The translations under genes were made by a program, and so were the position numbers. DNA of 64,000 bases from Chaetorhynchus papuensis. Its lineage: Eukaryota > Chordata > Aves > Passeriformes > Rhipiduridae. Location: positions 66,337-130,336 of the forward strand of contig VWYX01000352.1 of the NCBI GenBank assembly GCA_013396525.1, given 5' to 3'. This document shows positions 24,950-34,800 of this stretch, in pieces. The notes beneath the pieces were generated by a model, which was not told the origin of the DNA, searched no databases, and saw only the letters and a program-made list of their open reading frames with translations. How positions within the stretch are numbered: position 1 is the stretch's first letter; each line of letters begins with the position of its first letter.

Positions 24950-25540
24950 AGCAGCTGTGAGTTAGGTCATTTTCCCAGGAGTTTTACATGTGGAAAACCG
25001 GGCATTAGGAAGGCCTCAGAAAAGGACACCATCTGGCCCCAGTGAAAAAAAGGATCATGACACTTTCTGTGGTACCAACAGGCCCTGATGAACCATAAAG
25101 GAATTCAGGCCTCGACTGTGATCCGATGGTGACTGGCCCAACAATCCCCCCCGTGACAGCCTCCCCCATTCAGCCCCGCAGTTATCTCATAGCACAATGG
25201 ACTTTTGTGCCACGCTGTTTACCGGGGGCGTCGTCAAATCCAGTCGGATTTCTGGGCTCGGCTTCAGCGCCCCTGCTCTTTGCTGCAACATGTAACACGC
25301 ATCGGGAGAGATAAGGACACAAAGAAGGCGGCTTTTTTTTTCCCCCTCTTTTTTTTTTGCTTTGCCCTTTTTTTTTTTTTCCTCCCCAGCATTCAAACCC
25401 CCTTGCATTTCTTTCACTGTACGATGGAATAAAGACTAAGGCTCTGTAGTGGATGCAAGAAAGATCTTTGCTGGGAATCAAGAAATCTCCTCCCATCACC
25501 CCCCAAGTTAAGTCAGACTTCGTGGATTAAGGGGAATTGC
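24950..25540. other. Downstream flank of the CpG island, candidate conserved element and pyrimidine tract
   Basis: From 25085 to 25320 the sequence is repeat-free, has intermediate G+C and scattered CpGs (gggggcgtcgtc, cagtcgg), and looks more constrained than the surroundings. Frames on both strands pass through it without a recognisable product. It is followed at 25332-25390 by a T/C-only tract with three runs of eight or more T. Confidence 0.35.
25332..25386. repeat. Polypyrimidine (T/C) tract
   Basis: About 55 bases almost entirely T and C with long T runs, broken only by gc pairs near 25359 and 25366. Low-complexity sequence. Confidence 0.85.
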
Positions 25541-25760
25541 ACCACTGTTTTCTAAAAGTGAAATTTAATTAATGCGGGTCAGGATTTACAGCTTACATGG
25601 ACTTTTTGTGAGAAAATAAATGGATTTGTTTATTTTTTTCTAGCCAACATGTCACTATTTCCTCATTTTGATTTTGGAATAATTTCTGTCTAGATAAAAA
25701 AGAATTTTACTATTAGCAATATTGGATTTACCACACTATTAATTTTATAGCGTGATTTCA
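25541..25760. promoter_or_regulatory. Candidate conserved non-coding element
   Basis: AT-rich, repeat-free segment with TTAATTAATGC, an AATAAATGG-type stretch and several TAAT/ATTA cores typical of homeodomain-bound enhancers. No reading frame is maintained. Judged by appearance only; a multi-species alignment would decide. Confidence 0.3.
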
Positions 25761-27023
25761 ATGTATGGGTGTTCATTCTTTAATACAGGAAGTGTCTTAA
25801 TTAGTTTGTACACTGGGCACAAGCTCTGTACAGCCACAAGCAGAAGCAGCCCCCCTTGCCTCCCCCCACGAAGGATGCTACCTTCTCTCTGCCATTCTCA
25901 CCCCTCTGCCCCACTCCCACTGCAAGAGAGAGCCTGGGAAAATAAACAGACGTTGTAGCCTGCCCTCAAGGTCACTGCATTGACCTTGAAAGGGTAGGGG
26001 GTACCAAAATCCAGACTCAAGGAGCCTGCAGGGAAAGGGACCTGCTGCCTCCCCCCCCGACTCCCCAGTTTAACCCAGTCTTGGTGGTGCTTCCTCTCTC
26101 CAGGCTCCCATGACACCACTGGTGGTGAGGACACCTCTGCTGCTGGCACCCCAAACTAGACATGACTCCTGAGGTCAAACCCAGCAATTTTAACATCATC
26201 AGAAACCTATCAGGGAGCTGACAAAGCTTGGGCAGCAAGGACTTAAGGACAAATGTGACATGTGGGTCCCTGTTAGGGCTAAAATGGGATAAATTTGACA
26301 GGAGGTTTTGGGCATGCTGCAATTCCCCAAGAAAGATCTAGTGCTGACATCTCAGGGACATGGTGTGGTTATGATTGACTTTCATTTTGAAATGCTGACA
26401 GGCAGACACCAGATGTGAGTGTGGCTGTTTGTCCTTCCAATTTTGTGCTTGTGTGCCCACCAAGAGGGCATTTCTTGTGCCCAGCTTGCTGCCCTCACCC
26501 TTCTTTGCTGCAGTCCCTTTAGAGCCTGGATACCCTGGGAGTGAAAGGGAGCAGGCAAGCGAGCCAGAGCCTCACATCAACTGTATGTGACAACTAACAG
26601 AGGTGTCCCCAGGGACAGAAATGCCATTTTTCCTTCTTTTGGGAAGGAGAGAGAAGGAACTGAGGTATCCAGAGCTCTCAACAAGTTAGTGCCAGAGATG
26701 GGTAATACACCACATCTCCTGAAGTATCAGCCTGCTGCATTAAGGTATTTATGCAAGTGTCTGCTAAAACAGATCTCCAAACTCTTGAGTGCCTAATTGA
26801 GCTTTGTGCACCCAAACAGAGGTAGGGGATGGTTGAGGAAATATTTCATTCAGGTTTCATACATTGCCTTAACTGGTGACCACAGACAGCAGGGCATTAC
26901 TTGTGGCTTCATTACACTCTGCTTATTACATGAGCCTCCCCAGCACGAAGAGCAGACCTCTGCAAACAGCCCTGTTTTATCCAGCATGTACCGAGCAGCA
27001 CATGTGATGGCAATTCACAGATT
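25761..27023. other. Non-coding DNA around the nuclear-receptor palindrome
   Basis: Apart from the inverted half-sites, no gene or named repeat is seen. A run of eight C (about 26052) and an antisense pair of short frames at 25898-26322 are unremarkable. Confidence 0.5.
25966..25989. promoter_or_regulatory. Inverted pair of extended nuclear-receptor half-sites
   Basis: TCAAGGTCA (25966-25974), a six-base spacer CTGCAT, then its exact reverse complement TGACCTTGA (25981-25989). TCAAGGTCA is the established monomer element for the ERR (ESRR) and SF-1/LRH-1 (NR5A) orphan receptors. Here two of them face each other 6 bp apart, about 1.06 kb downstream of the CpG island. The sequence match is certain; occupancy is inference. 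Confidence 0.55.
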
Positions 27024-27089
27024 TTAATGGGATCACTCATTCTCTCATTTCACCATTTAATGGGACCACTCATTCTCTCATTTCGCCAT
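27024..27089. repeat. 33-bp tandem duplication, 2 copies
   Basis: Copies at 27024-27056 and 27057-27089 differ at only two positions, both transitions (gggAtc/gggAcc and cAccat/cGccat). The low divergence suggests a recent duplication. There is no third copy on either side. Confidence 0.9.
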
Positions 27090-27939
27090 TCTTTTACTAC
27101 CACAGGTAATGTTTTGCTCTCCATTTCAAGAAGAAAAAACAAAAAGAAGAAAACCACTGGGGTAACCACATGCAAGTAAAACATTGCAAAACTTCCACAA
27201 AGAGAACACTCTACTCACTGCTAAATCAGAACGTTGTTTGACAAGAAGACATATTTAAGATCAAATACCAAGGTGATTTTCAGAAAAGGCTAGTTCTTAT
27301 AGGAATTGCTTTAATATTTTATTTTTGAGACAATGATCCCATTTCCTATGAGTCATAATCTCTACCTGTGGCTACTTATGGCTCCCAGTAAGTAGGGGAT
27401 TTACAGTTTATACGTTCTGACTTTTGTGTGTGCTACACTGAGAGATGTCAGAAAGGAAGAGCTTGACTGTGAGATAAGGAACTGTGTGTTTGCAAAGGTC
27501 TAAAGATGAGGTCTGCAGCAGCTAATATCCACTTACTGAAGTGTTTTTGCAATTACACACACAGTTATTTATCCTATTATGAATTACAGCCTTTCAGAGG
27601 TTGCCTTGAGCTGCTGAAATGAGAAAACCACCAATGGCACTCTGAGCCAAGCAGGAGGGAGAGCAGCCCCTGGCATGGGTGTGCAATAACAGTCAGCTGA
27701 GCCCAGCACATGGTGAAGCCCCAGTGAGCCCTGGTCTCGCAAAGGGCTTTGGGGGCTACAAAGAGCCCTGGCTAAAACAAGAAAGAGCATGAGGAGGAGT
27801 CTGGGATACCTTGGTTTGGGCTTTGCTCTGCCACCACAAAAGATATTTATCTAGTCTATTGGCAACTCTTTCAACAGATGGAAAACCAGGACGAAGACTT
27901 TATCATGCAAATAGTTAAATGTTCTGTAATCTGGGGTAC
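27090..27939. other. Non-coding DNA, nothing identified
   Basis: No gene, named repeat or RNA is supported in this stretch. Confidence 0.55.
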
Positions 27940-28387
27940 ATGCTTACTTTTTATTCAGAAAGCCCTGCTCGCTGTAATGAAAAATGTCAGGCTCTTTTAA
28001 TAAAAGAACAATTTGAAAACTTGATATATCACAAAACCATTAATTTTAGCTATTATCTGTTTGACACTTTTCATAGCAACGATTTCACTCTGTAACATGC
28101 TTCCCGAGGATTAAAATGATTTTAAAGGATTAAAATGTTAATTAAAAATATAATAGAAATATCAGTCGCTGAGAAGACCAACATAAGTATTTGTCTCTTT
28201 AACTGTATAATCATGCTGCTGCCGTCTCCTCCTGACTCTTTACAGTTTGGAGTTGAGTTTGTGAGGAGGTAAATGACAGATCCAGGAGCAATTCTGTTCT
28301 TTAACTATTTGACAATGCATCTGTTTACACTTCACAAAGGCAGCGTTATGTCCTTGAAATTTCTAAAGGTCATTGTTAATGGGATCA
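27940..28387. promoter_or_regulatory. Candidate conserved non-coding element
   Basis: Repeat-free, AT-rich stretch with homeodomain-like cores (ttaattaaaa near 28138, accattaattttag near 28037), CAATCGTTT-like and TGACAGATCC (MEIS/TALE-like) motifs, and no reading frame. It ends at a T-rich tract. Judged by appearance only. Confidence 0.3.
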
Positions 28388-28425
28388 TTTTTTTTTCTTT
28401 TTTTTTTTCTTTTTTTTTTTTTTTT
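28388..28425. repeat. Poly(T) tract with two C interruptions
   Basis: 38 bases of T broken only by C at 28397 and 28409. Read on the minus strand it would be an A-tract, but no retroposon body is recognisable next to it. Confidence 0.9.
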
Positions 28426-28839
28426 GGTGCCAACTGTGTCTTTCTTAGCTTGTAAGAGCACTATTCCCGGAGAGAGGCTGGAGGGGGTTGGAGCAGGCAG
28501 GTCCGGCAAATTCCATGTGACCAGTTCAGCTGCAATAATCTCTTTTCTCCTTCTGGTCCAAGCTACACATGAGAGCACTCTAGTGTCTTTCATCATTATT
28601 TGTCACCCTTTTGTGTTGAGCAACTTATATCCACAGCCATTCCAGCAATTAAAATAAAAAAGGACCAAACATTATTCACAGTGAATAGCTCTGAGACTAG
28701 TGACATCAAGTACCAACCAACCCATTGAAGAGTGGGTACCTGATATCCCTGGAGTATTTTATGGAGGGAAGAGAAAATGCAGCCCAAGCTCAAATCCAGA
28801 AAACACACAGTTATATGGAGAGTTCAGAGCCTGATTAAA

Positions 28840-29232
28840 AGATAGGCTCTCTACAACAATTTGTCTTACTCGTTCCTAGTAACGAGAGGAGAGCGGAGCG
28901 GGCCAGAGGGGTGAGAGGACAAGCTCTCAGTTACTGTACAGCTAACTTTTAGCACCTTCAAAGATTATTTATATGTTCAGGCATATCACCTAAATGGACC
29001 ACAGGGCTGCATCATCTGCACCCGCCTTCTCAAATGCTGTAATTTAGGAAACCTTCGTCATCAGTGCTCTGACAAAGTTAAGATTTTCTCTGGTGCTTTT
29101 CAAGCGAATGAATGACAGAGCCCCCCTCAGTTTTTCCTCTCTGTGCAATTGCCTTCCCTGTACATCTACTGTGAACAGGAGCAGGGGGATCTGTATGCCT
29201 ACGGCTCCTTCTCCACCCGACCAGGTATTCAT
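28840..29232. promoter_or_regulatory. Candidate conserved element containing an exon-like core
   Basis: Repeat-free block with scattered CpGs (gagcggagcggg near 28893, cttcgtcatc near 29054). Near its right end it contains the splice-flanked candidate at 29179-29224. The block reads as constrained sequence. I cannot tell a conserved enhancer from a conserved small exon without an alignment. Confidence 0.35.
29179..29224 (+). other. Small exon-like segment (unidentified)
   Basis: A long pyrimidine-rich tract (29130-29170) ends in gtgaacag, then a 46-nt segment is followed by CCAG|GTATTC, a usable donor. In one frame it and the bases before it read SLYIYCEQEQGDLYAYGSF then STRP. Most codons end in C or G (tac atc tac, gcc tac ggc tcc ttc), unlike the AT-rich neighbourhood. 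I do not recognise the protein. The opposite strand is also open over the same stretch, which weakens the coding argument. Confidence 0.2.
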
Positions 29233-30171
29233 TTTCTAGAAGCTGATTGTTTTCTATCCCATGTATTCATTTTCCTTTCAGAACAGCACAGACCTGAACA
29301 AATCCTTGGCTTCAATTTCTCCTAAAATATTAAGAAAAGGTATATTCTTGTGTTTTCAAAGGGTCTTCAGAGTAAGATGACTCTGAAATAATAAAAAAAA
29401 CCCCCAACCACCTCAACAGCAATGCATTTATATTGCATCTCTTAGAGCCTGGATTAATATGCCTAGGTATGCACAGTGGCACAAAGAGAAATGATTCTTT
29501 TGGCAACAAGAGGAGGCAAGAGATCCATCTATTTATGGAAGTGGACTGATTGTCTAACCTTGGAGCTGTGTGGGGCTATCTGGAGATATTAATTAACAAT
29601 TTCTGCACTGAACACATAAATACTTCATGGTGTTCAAAAGGCTACCACATCCTTTATAATTACTCAATTAGTTAATTAATAGCACTGTTAAAGAAATGTC
29701 CTTTATTTCTAATCATCATTTGTGAAGATTGACTTTTCAGGTTCTGATTGTTAGGCCTCTTCTTCATTAGACAGCCATGTGCCATCAGGAAACTTCCTTC
29801 TTTTTAAAAGGTAGAGCTTTATATGGCATAAATTTGCTCTTACCCTTTTCTTGAAGAAAATGAACACACTGAATTATCTGATTTCTTGCCACAGAGTGGA
29901 ATATTCCATAATTCTTAATGAATAGTAATAGTCTTCTGGATTATTTTCACATTTTTCCTACATTTGTTTTGAAGTGGCTGAAAGATGGGGACAATATTCC
30001 AGTAATGTTCTCAGTGGTGCTGTTTAGACACAATTCACTTCTCTGTTTGATATTCCTCTGCTTTTAAATTTACTATCCCTCACAGCCAAAGCACTGGACT
30101 GGGAGATTTGCAATAGTACATAATATGGGCATTAAATGGGTTTTTAGGGTCAGGGCAGTCTGGGCCAAGGG
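29233..30171. other. AT-rich non-coding DNA, nothing identified
   Basis: No exon or named repeat recognised. A stretch at 29640-29690 (actcaattagttaattaata) is rich in homeodomain-type cores but has no other support. Confidence 0.5.
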
Positions 30172-30214
30172 ATTTCAGACTCTTGTGAGTCTGAAATTTT
30201 TTTTTTTTTTTTTT
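30172..30214. repeat. Perfect 11-bp hairpin followed by an 18-T run
   Basis: ATTTCAGACTC, loop TTGT, GAGTCTGAAAT is a perfect inverted repeat at 30172-30197, running straight into T18 (30197-30214). It resembles an intrinsic terminator, but this is animal DNA. A T-run can end RNA polymerase III transcription, yet no A or B box was found upstream. Chance proximity to a poly(T) tract is the default explanation. Confidence 0.75.
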
Positions 30215-31506
30215 GTTCTGAGATGAATTACATCATGTTTGGAATATCAATAACTTTTGATGTTCAAAGGAGACTAGTTTATCAAGCAATCTAGATTGCT
30301 CTGTTCACCTGACCTGCCTCTGTCATTAATTTAGGACTGCACCAACTTTGAATCACTACTTAACCTTACTGCACATGATTCATATTTTTTTTTTCCCAGA
30401 GCAATTTTAAGGTATCAAATGACAATGAACAGAAAACAGATCCTGACAACACTGTTCTAGAAGCTTTCTTACTGAGGTTGTCCTCTTCATTATTTTGTTC
30501 ATTATGTCACAATGTGACGTTATTAGTTCCTCTCCTGGGTCTGGACACGAGTCTCTAGAAACTGGGGAGTTGGCAAGTGGACAGTGACTCTGTTCAAAAT
30601 ATTCCTGAAATTTGGCTACTTTAGTGATCCATCCAGTACATGTTGTACAGATTTGTCACAGTGCTGCATTTTAGGCACTGATATTTGGTGATGGCAGAGA
30701 TGCTGCCCCTGGCTCTGAGCTGGGGGAGCTCAGGGCTCTCAGCCTCTGGGGGGAAATTTCTCTCCCCCATGGACAATCTCTCATTGAGGGAGGAGACGAA
30801 AATGCAAACTTGAGACTGGGAGAGTGCCCAACTATACTTTCACTGGACAAGCTCTGTGCCTCTGGAAGGATGGGATTCAGAGTATACCTCCTGGGGCTCT
30901 GTCTGTACAACCTGTTCCTGGTGAGGTTTGGGTGGGAAAATTGCATGCCTCATATTGCCTCAGAGGGCCTCTGCCCTTAAGTTTGAGCTCAGAGATGCAG
31001 AAGGAAGCTTAATTTATAAGCATTTTTTAAAGGGCAAAAGAGGAGAAAAAATACTGACATTGGCAAGGATATCTTTCTGTTTACAAATGACATGAATAAA
31101 ATAGTGATGTATTAAATGCAGTGCTCTGTTTGGACCAGACACTTTCCATTTGTGAAAAATGACCATGCTTCTCTCCCTAGGAAAACCAATCTTTTGCTTT
31201 AATGCAATTTATGAAAGAAATCACCATTTGTACATTACTTTTAAAACTTGAGGCACTGAAGAAGAATGCTCTTAGAAGTTTCCTCAACTTTGGTGAAGGC
31301 TGAGCTGTTTGTTGAGATGTCAGCCACAAGATTGGTGGCTAAACCTAGCAGGTTGCATTCAGAATGGCTCTGTGTCTGTTTTCAATTTGAAAGGAACTGG
31401 CTAAAGTGTTGCAAACACATGAAGCCATACATTCTGCATTACAATAAAAGTGGTGTCATTATACACATGCCCTCAATAAAAGCTTCGTTTGTAATACATG
31501 AAGGAC
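30215..31506. other. Non-coding DNA, nothing identified
   Basis: Short frames on both strands at 30671-31012 overlap each other and have no recognisable product. No named repeat. Confidence 0.5.
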
Positions 31507-31515
31507 ATATGCTGA

Positions 31516-31555
<40 letters not shown>

Positions 31556-31571
31556 AAATATGCTGAGTATA
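31507..31571. repeat. (TA)18 microsatellite bracketed by a 14-bp direct repeat
   Basis: An uninterrupted (TA)18 at 31517-31552 lies between two identical copies of ATATGCTGAGTATA (31507-31520 and 31558-31571). The flanking duplication suggests that repeat expansion and a local duplication happened together. Confidence 0.9.
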
Positions 31572-31843
31572 AGCCACAAGAAGAAAAACTCCAAACAATC
31601 CAGACAACACTGGATGTACTTTGTACTTTGTAGCTATGCTGTGTTCATGGCTTTTTCCCAGGGATACTGCCATAACTTGTACATAATTAAAAATATCTGG
31701 TTTTATAGTAATGCATTAGTGATAGCTGCCAAAAAGGACATTTAGGGTAACTTCTGTTTCCCTTTCTTTGCTTTGCTTTACGTTTCAATAAAACATTCTA
31801 TGCAGCATATACAATGACAAAAAAATCCCAAGCAATGCATGCA

Positions 31844-31870
31844 CCACTGTGACTCCACTGTGACTCCACT
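31844..31870. repeat. 11-bp tandem repeat, about 2.5 copies
   Basis: CCACTGTGACT occurs at 31844-31854 and 31855-31865, followed by a partial CCACT. Confidence 0.85.
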
Positions 31871-34800
31871 ATTGATACAGACAAATATGGATCCTTCTTG
31901 TTCATTCCTGAGAAGATGAGAAGTCCAGAGCTGGAACTAGCAAATCCATTTGGCACATTGGCTGCCTAAGCCCTCATGATAGGTAACCCATTTTTGTTCT
32001 CTGAGAAGCTTTCTTCTGTTGAAATCCCATGTCTCCCCCAGCAACAATTCCCCTGATGAGGAATTTAATCAGAAGTAGCTATTTCCATCCTTTCTTCTTT
32101 GCAGACAAATACCAAAATGAGCAGGCTAATTGTAGACAAATATTTAAATAATTCTTATTCCTGAGATTTACTTGGGAGTAGGTTCTATTTTTACTATTTT
32201 CAAGAGGAATAAATAGGGACAAAAACCCCCACATTACTTGAATGGCAGAGTTGCACTGTGTTGACACAGGATAAGGCACCTGAGACCTCCTTTCTTGGTG
32301 TCAGACTCCCAGGGCCAACCCTGACCATCACCTGACCATCCTTGACAGAACAGTATCTGAACTAAGACTCTGACCAAGACTCCTGCCTCTCGACAAGATG
32401 AACAAGAAGTATTTTTCCAGAGGAGTTTTAATCAAGCCTTTAGTAAAAATGTCATCCTCTGATTTTGTCTGTAATTGGCAGAAGCTTAACTGCAGAAGTC
32501 TTCAGGGGTGCTCAGAATGAAACTCCCTTTTTCACTGTGAGTAAATGTCAGCATCAGGTGGGAGAGAGGACACATTGACCAAACATATTTATTTTGTTTA
32601 ATTCTTGGAAGCAGTTTGATTTTTCTTACAAAGAGATCTTTGCTTTCTAGAACCCTTATAGTAAAAAACATCTCCCTGTAAACATAATAAATTGCAGAAG
32701 GAAGAAGAAGATACAAATCAAGTATCTTCTCGATTTGTTTCATCCTTGTAAGGACCAACTTTCACTTAGCTTCCCACCATGTACTATGATGGGAACAGAA
32801 AGAGGAGAGGTTGTTTACCCAACAAAGTAACATCTTTTCTTTAATGCTAGATTTTGCCACTGGCTGTTTTGTTGAACTGGGTGTGCAATGAACACGTGGT
32901 AAAATTTGCACTAACAGCAAAGAGGCAAGGACTGAACTCTCCTAGAAATCCTGCTTTATGCTCACAAAACTATTGTGGAGCATCTGAAAAACCTTAGATA
33001 CAAGTTACTGGAGTACAGATGTGGGATTTCTTAAAAAGCCATTTCTGAAGAGACAGAACATAGGAGCGACATTTAAGCATGTTTTGGAGAACACAGTTCA
33101 AAACTAATTGAACTTACCAGTTGAACTCATACCTGGCCACTCTGGATCAGAATGTGATAACATGTCTTTATATTATGTTTTTTTAATATCTTTAGTCAAT
33201 CAAACTCCAGAGTATTCATTTCACTGATTAATTCAATATTTGATTCTATGTTATTTTTGTGGACCCTTCCCCAGACTCTCCTCTTAACATATTATTGTGG
33301 CTGATATATGGATTAAAAAAAAAAAAAAAGCACCACAGAAGTTTGACAATACTGGGGATTACAGCAAGACTAATGAGCAAGAAAAGAACTCTGAAGAGAG
33401 GTGGAAATCAAAGTGATGTGTACTATTTAAAAATGTTTTCAAGGGCTCCTCTTTTCTCACACTGCCTTGCCATATACTGGTTATTTTCCTCAAAACTGGA
33501 TAAAAGACATATATTTCTTAAATATAAACTTTATAACTTCATATAAACTTTAATGAGAAGATAAACTTTCTTAGTGATGGGATTAACTGTTTCTCTGAAT
33601 GCTATCCATGTTTCCTTATAGTTCTTTAGTTAAAGGTCCATGAGCCAGCATGGAGGGCATCACAACACCAAAATGAGGAAAGGCAGCAGGTACTGAAGAA
33701 AAGTAGAGCTTGGAGGGGAAGCTCTAATGGATTGAATAAAGCTCTAAGATCAGGAAGAACAGGACACAGACACATCCTTCACTGACTTCATCTTACTGAA
33801 AAACACCACCATGCTCAGGGCAGACTTAGTTCTGCCTGATTGGGATTGCAGTTAATAGAATTGGCAAATAACATATAAAAGGGACATAGCAATAGATCTC
33901 AGCTGCTTGCATGTACCTGGCTTCCATCCCAGCAAAGGGACATGGCATTATTTGGAAAACATAGAGTGAGATTTGAAGGGAGGTTTTGTACTCTTAAATC
34001 CCTGCAACAGCCTGTGGGAATGGAACACTGGTGCCAGCTATTTTGGGAGACAGGAGTGGAAGAGGAGGCATGAGGGATTTACCACTGACTTGCAGTGGGA
34101 AGCAAGGGAGCCTTTTGTGCTTGAAAGACTCAGACATGGCACTTGGGAATTTCCTGCCACTGAGAAGACACAACATTGGTTTCGGCTACTAAAAGGTTTT
34201 GCCTTTATTTACAACAGGACCTTTGTCAACTGCCAGTGCCCACACTCTTAGTCCTTGGAGCAAAGGCAGCCATGACACAGAGGTATAAAATATTTCAGGT
34301 GCAGATTCTCATCTGACATATCTCAGTGTTGATCCACTCTCTGCTGGTATGGGTAAGTGAAGATACTGATCTCCAGGGATCATCTAACAGGGAGTCTTAT
34401 TTGGTCCTTCTGACAACCTGGAAAATACCTGTGTGGGTAAAAGGACCACAGGGACTTTCAGCCATACAGACCTGGCCATCATTCAGTTGACCTTCTTGAC
34501 TGTTCAGTAAAGAATTCCAGGATGCATTTTCTGCTCCTTTAATTGGTGCAGCAGGCAGCAGCACTAGCAATAGGATTTCCATGCTCCCTTGGGTGGGTGG
34601 AGAAAACTTCCACTGGCTCTACTTCAAGATGCTACTGAGGCCAGGAACTTGGGAGGATTCAAAGAAAGGATTTATTTTTCATGCATATGTCCTGGTATTA
34701 GTCAGTATAAATTAACTATACTGATAGTAATTTTTATTTTCAGTGACAGATTTAGAAAAAATCACTAATTTTCTAGGTTTAAGAACGCACTTTGCATCTG

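Noticed and set aside
24330..24950. 206-codon plus-strand frame and other long frames over the CpG island
   Set aside because: They begin at non-ATG codons, are Pro/Ala/Gly/Arg-rich as expected for translated CpG-island DNA in any frame, and overlap open frames on the opposite strand. No domain recognised.
31266..31745. 159-codon plus-strand frame
   Set aside because: Stays open because it runs through the (TA)n repeat, which encodes alternating Ile/Tyr in this frame. Not coding.
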